From positions 31,834 to 72,123 of the forward strand of contig JAHBMJ010005199.1 in NCBI GenBank assembly GCA_018398765.1: a stretch of DNA of 40,290 bases. The letters are read 5' to 3'. Positions within the stretch are counted from its first letter, which is position 1, and every line of letters begins with the position of its first letter. Position numbers and translations under genes: made by a program. The notes beneath the pieces were generated by a model. That model did no database searches, was not told the DNA's origin, and saw nothing but the letters and a program-made list of their open reading frames with translations. Source of the stretch: Chromera velia (taxonomy: Eukaryota; Sar; Chromeraceae). This document shows positions 31,717-40,290 of the stretch, in pieces.

Positions 31717-32103
31717 GTCATTTGCCTGCCATGCCGATGATTTCATTTTTTCTTCTCGTCACATGTCCCTTGCCCTCCTGCATTTCTCTTTCTGTCTGTT
31801 TGAGGTTTTTCGCTACCAGTTGGGCCTCCCATGATTACCCTCGTCCTCCCTGTCCTTCTTTGTCCATAAATGAGGAGAACGAGACGAGACGGGACGAGAC
31901 GGAAAACATTTTGTGGACTGTCTTTCTGCCTCTGTGTCTTTTGTTTCTCCTGAATGCGCACAGGAAGCTTCCAACGGAAAGCCTCCAACTAACGGGCCGT
32001 CTCAGGACATTGGGGAGAATCCTCAGTCTTGGGGCTGTTCCTTTCTGCACATGTGTGAGCGCATCCCTGCATTCGTCGTCGATCAACCTGCTCCATTTGC
32101 GGC

Positions 32104-32392
32104 TTTTCGCTGAGGCGATGGAATGAGTGGATCGATGATGAAAGCAGAAGGCGTCCCTTTGACGATGATGAAGATGACGAGGATGAAGATGAGGACGACG
32201 CCGACAGATGCCCTCTGGCATCTCCTGATTGCTTCTGCAACTTTGAGGGCCAGAGGGGGTGTCTGTCTGCTCTTCATGTTTGTGTGGGACTGGGCACATC
32301 TGAGTCTCTCTTTCTGTCTCACAGCGAGTCCAGAAAAATTTCTCTCTTCTTTCTGTCTCTGTCTCTGTGCGTGCTTTTCCCTCGATCGCTTT
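32104..32392 (+). CDS. Candidate acidic exon
   Basis: An open frame with no ATG encodes RWNEWIDDESRRRPFDDD followed by an Asp/Glu run, then CPLASPDCFC. The acidic run comes from GAT/GAC/GAA/GAG mixtures rather than one repeated codon, which suggests coding selection. A TGA closes it at about 32390. A Lys-rich candidate exon (32490-32640, KHKAKTKPKKKNQ) follows in another frame. Support is weak. Confidence 0.2.
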
Positions 32393-34448
32393 GACCCAAC
32401 AGCCGTGCCTGCATGGCTCGAGCCTGTTGAACAAAACGAGGGGGTGAAGGATCCTGTGTGAATGTGAGAGCGTCTCTACTTTTCTCAGCTGCTCAGCATG
32501 AGAAAGTGGCGACGAGCAATCTGTCAAAAAGAAATCAGATGGAGAAGCCGATGCACCCAAGAAGAAAGCATAAGGCCAAGACCAAACCGAAAAAGAAAAA
32601 CCAACTTGAAGCCGGAAAACCCCAACCTGAATTGTTGGCGGATGGCTGGCTGCATGTTCATATGTGGGACTGGGCATTCATTCTCTGTCTGAGTCGTTTT
32701 CCTCTTTGTTCGCTCAGTTGATGAGCTGGAGCTGAGGGGGGAGAGGCGCAGAGGGAGTGTCAGCCCTGGGACCCTGTCATGACATCCGTAGGGGTCTCTC
32801 TCTCTCTGCTTGCACGCGTTAGATGCCGATCGCCTGCCTCGACCTTTGAGGTAGAGAGGCACGTCCATGTGAGTGTGAAAGCGACACCTTTCGGTAGAGG
32901 GGTGACGAGAAATCAGCAGCAGAAAAAGGAAGAGAAAGAGGAAAGCGAACAAAGAAAAGGAAGCACACTGCCCCCCCCCAGCCCAAATGGGTGTCGGGTG
33001 ACACGACGCTTCTTTGTTTGTGTTCTCATGTGAGACTTGGCTCGGCCTCTCTTTCTTTATCTTTTCTCTCTTCGTTCGCCTATGCACTCGATGCATGGGC
33101 TTGAGCTTGGAGGGTGGAGACTGAGGAGAGAGGACTGGCCCTGAGATCTTGCCCTTCGGTGAGGTCTGTCTGTCTGCGTCCATCCATGCATGCATCCATC
33201 CATCCATCTGTCTGGTTGCCTACTTCTCGGACGGGAGGGAGTTTTGCTCTTCTCTCTGTCGTTTGGTGGGTGGTCGGTCGGTGGTGCTCCGTTGACGTGT
33301 GGGAAGGAGGACAGGAAGATCGGACGTCTCGTGCAGTTCTCTGTGTTTTTTGTTTCGACTTTTTCTCTGGTCTCTCCTTCTTTCTAATCTGAATCGCTAG
33401 AGCTAGGAGGGGGGCAGAGAGAAGAAGTTCTCGAGAAGAAATACGAATGAAGTGCGAGAGACAACGCATGATTCTTCCAAACACCCTCCTGGACAAAAGG
33501 AAGGGAGTAGCGGGTTCGGACAGTCAGTCTGCAGCGATGTCTCTGGTACAAATCTTTCCTGTCTCAGAAGAAAAGAAGTCATATAGTCTGTCTGTCTGTC
33601 TGTCTGCTTTCTTTTATCTCACCGTTGTTTCTCTCTGTAGCTCTGCAGCACGGGAGGAAGTGAGGGTGCGAATGCACGTGAATGTGTGAGCCCGGGGGAA
33701 GGAGAGAGAAGAAAGGAAAGCCTTTTCTTTAATTCGATTTTTCTCTCCTGGGCAGTTAGTTAGGACAGGGAAGGAAGGCAGAGATGGGGGTCGGCTGCTC
33801 TCTTCTTTTCGCTTTTCCCCCCTTTCCAAACGGTTCTCTTTCTCACACACAAACTCACACACACACAATCTTCCTGTCAGTCCGACTGTGCTCTTTGACA
33901 GCTGCAACAAATCACTCATTCGTCTCTGCGTTGTGTGTTGTAGCCAGACACCGTTGAGCCATCGCGACTTTCTTGTGGGACTGGACTGTGACGGGACGTT
34001 TGTCAACGAAGCGCCCGTCTCGTCTCTTCTCTACTGTTTGCTACTCTCCTCCCTTGGTGTTATCAGAAGCGCCTCTTGAAGTGAGGGCGACAAGAGAGGA
34101 GGTCCTGATACCTCAGACATCGATGAGGTTTGCTTGTCTTTTCTGTCTGTCTGCCTGTCTGCCTGCCTGTCAGTCTTTCCAATGCACCTTCCCTTCTTCC
34201 CTGTTCTGGGTCGCTTGACCTCTTTTCTGGGTAGAGAGGGGGGGGGAGAAAGAGACTGATGAGGTGTCACAGCCGTCGCCTGACTTGATTTGTGTGAGGA
34301 GGGGACGCCCGACTTCTTTTTTCCTGTGCTTTGTTGAAGGTGTGTGCGTCCCTTCTTGGCAGACGAGGACGCTGTCTTTTCCTTCCCACCTTTTCCCGTT
34401 CCTGTTGTTTCTTCTTTCGGTCTCTCGTGATTCTGTGGAGGGGAGCCC

Positions 34449-34483
34449 GGGGGNGGGGGGGGGGGGGGGGGGGGGGGGGGGGG
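34449..34483. repeat. Poly-G run with one ambiguous base
   Basis: A run of G with N at 34454. The N shows that the sequence could not be resolved here, so the length is not reliable. Confidence 0.95.
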
Positions 34484-37470
34484 CGTTGGAAGAGAACGTG
34501 TTCTTCTTGGCTGTCTTCTTCTTTTTTCTTCTTCTTCTTCGTCCACTCTTCCTGCGCGTCCTTTCGTTTTCACGCGAAGGAATGTGCGGTTGCATGACCA
34601 TGTGAGAACCCGTGGTAGTTGGCGCCATGGGAGGGTGTTGAAGCGAGGACAACGTGCATTGGGCAGTGTTGCTGCTTTGTTTTGTGCGTGTCCCGTTTTT
34701 ACGCTGTCGACGTCTTTCTGTCTCTCTGTCTCTCTCTGCATGTCCAAGAGCACCCGTGCATCCGCTTGTCTCTTCAGACATTCGAATGTTTTCTTCTAAG
34801 ACTGTCAGGAGAGAGCTTGACGGTGCGTGGGTAACAGAATTCGTGTGAGTGTGAGAACGGCACCCCTTCGCCTGTTGAGAAGGAGTGGGGGGTGACGTGC
34901 GAGGTTTCGTCGCGTTCAGAAGAAAAAGAAAGAAGAAGAAGAAACATAAAGAAGGGGTAGGAGGAAGAGGAGGGACAAACAGTGAGAATGACAGTGCTCG
35001 AGCTCGCAAGAGAAGAGCACTCACTTACTTGTGAAGTTCGTCAGGCCCGACGGACAGGACAGGTGACTTTTTTTTTCCTTCATGTTCTCAGATCTGCCTG
35101 CCATCCCTTTGGGTGTTTCACACGGGGGGTTGCTGGGCATTGGGACGGGAGCCTGGTTCTTGTCACCTGTCTGCACTTTCTCTGTTTGTCTTTCTTTTCT
35201 TTCTTCCTCCCTGTATTCCGTCCCTCGCTGTTGTGCGTCTTGTCTTGGGGCCTCGTTTGGCGTTCAGATGGCAGGGTTGTGCAGGTGGGTGGGTGGATGT
35301 CTGCGTGATGGTGTGTGACCCTCAGCTGCTTCGCTTGTGAAGCCTCAGGGGAGGGGCACTGAGAGTGTCGGATGCCGCAGTTCTCTGACTCTCTCGGTCC
35401 ATGCAGTCACAACAACAACACAGCAGCAGCACCCAAAACTACAGCCAGCAGCCACACTATCGCTCCAGAAGTGTAACCTCCAGCTCGGAGGGTGGTGATG
35501 ACTCTGTTTCGTGTTCTCATGTGGGACTGGGCATTTCTTCTCTCTCTCTGCGTTTGTCTTATCCCTCTTCGTTCGCCTATTCTATGGGCTTGAGCTTGTG
35601 GGGGAGAGATGCCAAGGGAAAGAATTGCCCTGAGACTTTGCCGTTGGGTGAGGTCTGTTTTTCTGTCAATCTGTCTGTCTGTCTCTCTTTCTGTTCGTCT
35701 GCCTGCCTGCCAAGTTACCCGCCTTCTCGTGAGGAGAGGAGGGGGGCTGGTGCGGTGTGGCAGTCGTCCTTTGAATTGATTTGTGTGAGGAGGGGACGCC
35801 GGCCTTTCTTCCTTCTTTCTGTGCATCGTTTTTCTTTCTCTGCGTCTTCTTCTCTTTCTGTCTGCTTTGGCAGAGGGGACGGGGGAGTGGGGGAGGGATG
35901 GGCATATTGGAAGACGGCCTGTGTGTTTCTCCCTTCTTGGCAGACGGACGGGCTCCTTTTTCCTTGGCTCTCTTTCCTGTGGTCCTTTTCGGGCGAAAGT
36001 TTCGAGGTGACAGGGAAGGTAGTAAAGGAGAGTGTGTAGTTCTCCATAGCTGCCGGGCTGCTTCTTTCTTCTCTTTCTCTTCTTCTGCCTCTGCGGCAGC
36101 ACATTCTTTCTGTTGCATTGAAGTTTGCTGACTTCCAGGCACAATTAAGAAGTGTGCGCATTCAATTCATGACTGTGTGGGAGCCCCAGAGCAAGCTTGT
36201 GAGGTTTGAGGGGCCGGGTAAACATCAAGTCAATAGACCATTCTTTCTCCTGTGTCAGGTTTTCCATGCGTCCTTTCTTGTGCAGCATCCGTTGGGGTGT
36301 TGCAAGAGAGGTCAAGGGGGACTGAGAATAAGGGGGGTCTGTTGACTTTCGCGACTCGTTCTCTTTTTTTCTTTCTTTCTTTCCTTCCTTTCTTCCCTCC
36401 TCTTTCGTTCTCTTTCGAGTGTCTCTGCGGGTCTTCAGAAGCGTGACGAAGAAGGGGGGCAGATGTCTGCGTGATGGTGTGTGACCCTCAGCAGCTTCGG
36501 GGGGGGCACTGAGAGGGGCTGGGTGGATTCTGCGGGTCTCGGACTCTCTCTCTCGGTTCATTCAGGTTCTTTCAACAACAGCAACAGCAGCAGCAGCCGT
36601 CAAGGACGTGTGTCATGCAAAAGGGTGGGGGGGGGTGAGGCGAGGAGGCGAACCGTCCGGTCCTGTGTCTTCTTTCCTCGCGATGAACATGATTGACAAA
36701 GGACAAGGAAAGTTTCCCTTCTCACCTCTCATAAGCGGGAGAGAGCGGGACAGGAAAAGAGCGAGGGAGAGAGCTGTGGTCGTGTTCGTCTTCCGGTCGA
36801 TCAGTTCTTTCTTCACCCGTTAGTCTGACATTTCGTCGTCTCTTCTTCTTCTTTCTGCATGATTGTTGTGTGAGGGCAGACTCGTGTGCCTTGCTGGCTT
36901 CAGAAGAACAAGCAGGCAACCGAAGAGGGGGGGGGGGTGTCGGACAGAGAGAGTGGAAAGAAGGAACTCAAGCATCCTTCCTGACCTCACTCACTGAGGG
37001 AGCATGGTTGGTTGTTTGGGCAGGGGAGGAGGGGAGGGGAAGAATACAGAAAGAAGGCCGGTCAGGATCATGAATCCGGAGCATTCGTTAGTTTGCCTCT
37101 GTGTTACATAACCTGACGAATTCTTCATTTCTTTCCACACCTTCCTTTCCTTATGTGAGTAAGCCCTTCTCGTGTCACTTCTCACGTATGCGGTGTTTTC
37201 TCTCCTCTGTGCTTCTCCAGCCCTCCTCCACATGCCTGGACTGAGGGGAGGCCGTCTCTCCCGACGGTCTTCTCTTCAGTCAATCCCTCGTGTGTGTAAC
37301 GTGTGTTGTGTGTAGAGAGAGAGAGGAGGGACAGAAAGACGCCTGGCGTCTCCCTTCTTCCTTCCTGCGTGACTCTGTGAGAGAGAAAGAAGTCCTCATG
37401 CCTGACTGCCTTATGCACCCCACGCGATTGCATTAAGGCTCGTCGCATGAGACCTCTCTATGCCGGGAGG

Positions 37471-38592
37471 AAGCTGAATGGCTTGCCAGAACTGGTCGGT
37501 GCGGTGTGCAGTCAGTCGGCCTGTCTGTTTCGCTACCGAGCTTTTCAAAATTAGCCGCTGCACCTCTTGGCTCATTCTTTGTCAGTTGATAAGACGGTAA
37601 ACACGATTGAGGAGTTGATCGACTGGCAAACTGATAGACTGACTGATAGACTGACTGAACGGGGCCCAAGGGTCCTTCCTGCACGTGCATGCGAATCGGA
37701 GAGCAAAGAGCTCCCCTGCCGTTTCTTGAGTGATCTGTAATACGCGTCCCGTCCCGCCCCTTTCCCTTCTTCATTCATTCGATCCATCCCTCTCGACCGC
37801 AAGTTCCGCAACTTCCGCACCCGCGCACTTCATCTTGACACCTTCCCTCCACACGACTGCACGCGTACGGTTTGTTTGGTTCTTTCTTTCTCTCTCTTTC
37901 TCTTTCTCTTTCTGTCTTTCTTTCTGTCTTTCTTTCTCGATTGTCGGTGTCACTCTGCCAGGCTTTGCAATGAAAAAAGAGGGAACGACCATGTCATCAT
38001 GAGGCAATCAATCGTTCCATGCAGCAGCATTACCTGGATGACTTATGTGGACCTTCTCTAGGACCTTTTCTTCAGGCCACTCTTGATTCGAGCTTCTCAA
38101 ACGAGCTATCAAACACAACAAATGCCTGAGTGGATACATCTGAAGTAATGTGAGGTAATTAATCTTCGGTTATATACTATAGGTTATATATTAATGTATA
38201 TACAATCTAGGCCTGGCCACAACTATCATACTAGCATACTATACATGATAAGTCAGATGGGATTGCAGGATGCGTATAGCTATGTATAGCTAAATCTGTT
38301 TATGGTACAATTATTATAATGATATTTAATGAGATGTGCTAGATTATAGAAAACCGCCAAGTCGTATTAAGACCGCCAGGTCGTATCCGACCAGGGCCAG
38401 CAATCCCTTTCACATCTAACTCGAAGTGCCACGTCTGCATCCAGATCCTACCTTAGCCCATTTTCTGCTACCCCCGTGAAGTGAGGAGAACAACCACCAC
38501 TTCGTCAGCCTTCTTCTAAGAAGGGGGGCACAGAGAAGGAGAAGAATCAAGAGGGGGGGAAGAGTGGGGAGGACACGTCTCCTAGTAGTAGT
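37471..38592. other. Intergenic with GACTGATA repeats and AT-rich tract
   Basis: Tandem ACTGATAGACTG words (about 37626-37660), a CTTT-rich tract (37880-37935), an AT-rich tract (38150-38345), and two near-copies of ACCGCCA(A/G)GTCGTAT (38354-38368 and 38373-38387). Positions 38521-38592 form an open Lys/Gly/Ser-rich lead-in continuous with the next frame. No gene is supported. Confidence 0.45.
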
Positions 38593-39105
38593 ATGTCTCT
38601 AGGTGTGTCTCAACCAACACGCAACTACAGACCGGAACTGCCACAATCCAAGCCTGCTGCAGAAAGACTCGACCTTCTCACATGGCTAGGCAGTCAGAAG
38701 GCGGGAGTCAGGAAAGTGTGGATCATGGGGGAAGGGATAGAAACCCTTGAGGATTTTTTGAATCCGACAGGGCTGGCATGCAAGATGAAAGAGAAGTGGT
38801 TGAAGGAGAATGCAAGACCAAGGGAGATGAAGATTGCAGAGATATGTAAATGGGTGGTGGATAAAACTTTACAGTTTATAGAGAGTCTTCCAGCAAAGTA
38901 GATGAGGAGAGCGCTTACAAAAAAGGTTGAAGAAGACCTGAATGGGCATGTAGACCTTTTGACAATCATCCGGGGTCTGACACTGCCCTTAGTTGTAGAC
39001 ATCTTCCCGGCAGAGACCCAGACTAGAGCGGAGGTTCTCCATACGAAGTATCGCAGCAGGAAAGGGGAACACGACTTCTGTACACATACCTCTGAGTTAA
39101 AGTAA
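38593..39105 (+). pseudogene. Unrecognised helical protein with one in-frame TAG
   Basis: A frame from ATG 38593 (MSLGVSQPTRNY) is open to TAG 38899, then stays open in the same frame to TAA 39103. Both halves are charged and helical (LTWLGSQKAG, ICKWVVDKTLQFIESLPAK before the TAG; LTKKVEEDLNG, LLTIIRGLTLPL after it). The lead-in back to 38521 is also open and Lys/Ser-rich. It looks like a gag-like or other element fragment carrying the same TAG lesion type as the two retrotransposons, but no family is recognised. It could instead be a 102-aa protein ending at the TAG. Confidence 0.35.
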
Positions 39106-39595
39106 AACATATTCCTGTCACAGTGTTTCTTTTTGTTGAAATCTTTCTTGTTCCTGTCTCTCTATCTCTCTGTCTCTCTGTCTGTGGCCCGTTCTCCACT
39201 TTTTGTTTGTTTCTCTTTGGAGGTCTGTAGAAGGACGCGGGAGAAGAAGTGAGCCAACAAGAAGCAGGGGGACTTCTCTCTATCTTCGCCCTCACGAGAA
39301 TTGATACACGCATAAACCTGACTCTTGCAGAAAGAGAAGAGAGCTTAAGAGAGCTATAGGAAGAGAGACTGGTGACACAACATGTTTTTTATTCCTTCTT
39401 TCCTTATTTATCCATCTGGCTTTGCAGTTACCCTCGACTTCTGTAGTCGCACTTCTGTAGTCGCCCCTCACCGCCGCCTAGCATTGCCACCCCCGACCGC
39501 CCAGGGCGCTTCCTGTGATGACCTTGAATTCAATTTAAAACTATGAATGCTAGTATAAAGAAACTGATTATAAACATAGAAATCGAAATTCTACA
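39106..39595. other. Intergenic, CT-rich then AT-rich
   Basis: A CTCTGTCT-rich tract at 39155-39185 and an imperfect duplicate ACTTCTGTAGTCGC at 39438-39464, then AT-rich DNA leading to the next start codon. No gene seen. Confidence 0.4.
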
Positions 39596-40290
39596 ATGCC
39601 AGTTGGCGGAGCTTTATCTTGTTTACAAGCTGTCGAAAGGCCCAGTTTGTACGCTTTTCAATTATCGTTAATTAAAAAACCTAAATTATTTAAAGTAGGA
39701 ATTGCTACTAAGGCAGAGCAACGCTTGAACCAATATCATTTAACGTATCCGTGGGGCGTTGACATGATCTGCCTCCTCGTCTTTCCTCTATATTTTCCTC
39801 ACCAAACACTCAGGCTAGTTGAACAAACATTCTTTGCTAACGTGCCCCTCAAACATCGACTCAATACCCTGACACGCAGCTCACTTCGACGACAAGAGTG
39901 GATTGTCAACTACTCACGTCCGTTGGTGCTGCAATCCTTTTTTGAGCTCAAAACACTGGTCTATGCAAAATTCGGCTTCGAAAGTTATGTCCTGTACTCC
40001 GACATTCACTTCTCTCCTGACTACCAAATGACCACCCAATCTCCCATCACGTTCACAGATCAGCAGAAACGGGACCCAAAATTTGTGGATGACCACCGCG
40101 TTCCGCCCTCCGTCAGTCTGTCGTCCGTCGAGCTCCAGAGAAACCAGGCGGCCGTCTGCAGGATTCGCAAGAGGGCACAACAGCAACTGAGCAAGATGAC
40201 ACCACAGGAGGTAGAATGGCATGCGGGATTCGGATTCAAAGCATGTGATGGAGTTCTTGAAATACTGCACGATTTACGGAGGTCTGCGCA
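39596..40290 (+). CDS. GIY-YIG/T5orf172-like domain protein, 3' end outside window
   Basis: The frame opens at ATG 39596, after an in-frame TAG at 39551, and has no stop to the window end (231 codons). The N-terminal 105 residues resemble the GIY-YIG family. SLYAFQL matches the first strand (Tyr19), and LFKVGIAT at 31-38 matches the second motif. RLNQYHLTYP follows with Arg43, then LVEQTFF with Glu76 as the candidate metal ligand, and RRQEW at 98-102, the Glu-Trp end of T5orf172-type domains. The rest is polar with a Gln/Arg-rich helix (RIRKRAQQQLSKM). Such nucleases occur in phages, large DNA viruses and mobile elements. The start lies in AT-rich DNA and the rest is GC-balanced. Nuclease activity is inference. 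Confidence 0.55.
   Translation, partial: MPVGGALSCLQAVERPSLYAFQLSLIKKPKLFKVGIATKAEQRLNQYHLTYPWGVDMICLLVFPLYFPHQTLRLVEQTFFANVPLKHRLNTLTRSSLRRQEWIVNYSRPLVLQSFFELKTLVYAKFGFESYVLYSDIHFSPDYQMTTQSPITFTDQQKRDPKFVDDHRVPPSVSLSSVELQRNQAAVCRIRKRAQQQLSKMTPQEVEWHAGFGFKACDGVLEILHDLRRSA

Larger units (their letters stand above)
31440..37470. repeat. Degenerate tandem/overlapping duplication region
   Basis: No long gene is visible, but diverged copies of the same blocks recur in the same orientation. A 31-base match lies at 35296-35326 and 36462-36492, followed by shared flanks ending in CAG/CAA runs. A 25-base match lies at 34285-34309 and 35776-35800. CTCTTCGTTCGCCTAT plus ATGGGCTTGAGCTTG occur at 33068-33109 and 35565-35598. 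CCCTTCTTGGCAGACG occurs near 34350 and 35932. TGTGGGACTGGGCA words lie at about 32284, 32664 and 35520. Copies are separated by CT-rich spacers. Confidence 0.75.

Noticed and set aside
31835-32677. A 280-codon minus-strand open frame
   Set aside because: Low-complexity Arg/Ser/His translation of CT- and GA-rich DNA, overlapping better plus-strand candidates and lacking any motif.
34031-35024. Long minus-strand open frames crossing the poly-G run
   Set aside because: They consist of Lys/Arg/Pro low complexity and cross an N in a homopolymer, so the frame is not reliable.
38340-38400. Possible tRNA or small structured RNA around the ACCGCCAGGTCGTAT repeats
   Set aside because: No cloverleaf or A/B-box arrangement could be drawn; it is a short direct repeat only.

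Overview
The window is nuclear DNA of an intron-rich eukaryotic microbe. Evidence: three multi-exon genes with GT/AG introns whose phases join cleanly, many long (CA)n, (CT)n, (GT)n, (GAAA)n and (CATA)n tracts inside introns, abundant TGCATGCA-type words, and two large decayed retrotransposons. This would fit a chromerid alga such as Chromera velia, but that is an inference from style; no marker gene settles it. Host genes stop at TAG, TAA and TGA, so the host code looks standard.

Layout. 1-690: microsatellite block. 918-1772 (-): intronless HAD-like hydrolase. 2521-3213 (+): secreted NTF2/SnoaL-like protein, divergent from the first, with a TGCATGCA palindrome between them. 3214-4250: low complexity with a 33-base poly-C. 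About 4260-11170: long inverted repeats enclosing a non-LTR (LINE) retrotransposon with coiled-coil ORF1, chromodomain, APE-type endonuclease, reverse transcriptase and C-terminal zinc knuckle, broken by several stops and two frameshifts. 12269-13570 (-): three-exon secreted acidic protein. 14134-18602 (+): eleven-exon membrane protein with a degenerate J domain. 19173-25137: Ty1/copia element with both LTRs, gag, integrase, RT and RNase H, broken mostly by in-frame TAG codons. 25574-30466 (+): nine-exon secreted protein with twin Cys repeats and a BPI/LBP-like region. 30467-31440: AT-rich island. 31440-37470: degenerate, overlapping tandem duplications with only weak exon candidates. 38593-39105: unrecognised reading frame with one in-frame TAG. 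39596 to the window end: open frame with a GIY-YIG/T5orf172-like domain, running off the edge.

The most striking pattern crosses both retrotransposons. Their disabling changes are mostly TAG or TAA, and several lost catalytic or metal-binding residues (His to Tyr, Cys to Tyr, Asp to Asn) are changes that CpA to TpA transitions on one strand or the other would produce. This suggests a RIP-like or other CpA-biased mutation process, or less likely UAG readthrough. The host genes read here do not show it. The second notable point is the LINE architecture: a chromodomain directly before the endonuclease, with the whole element bracketed by inverted repeats.
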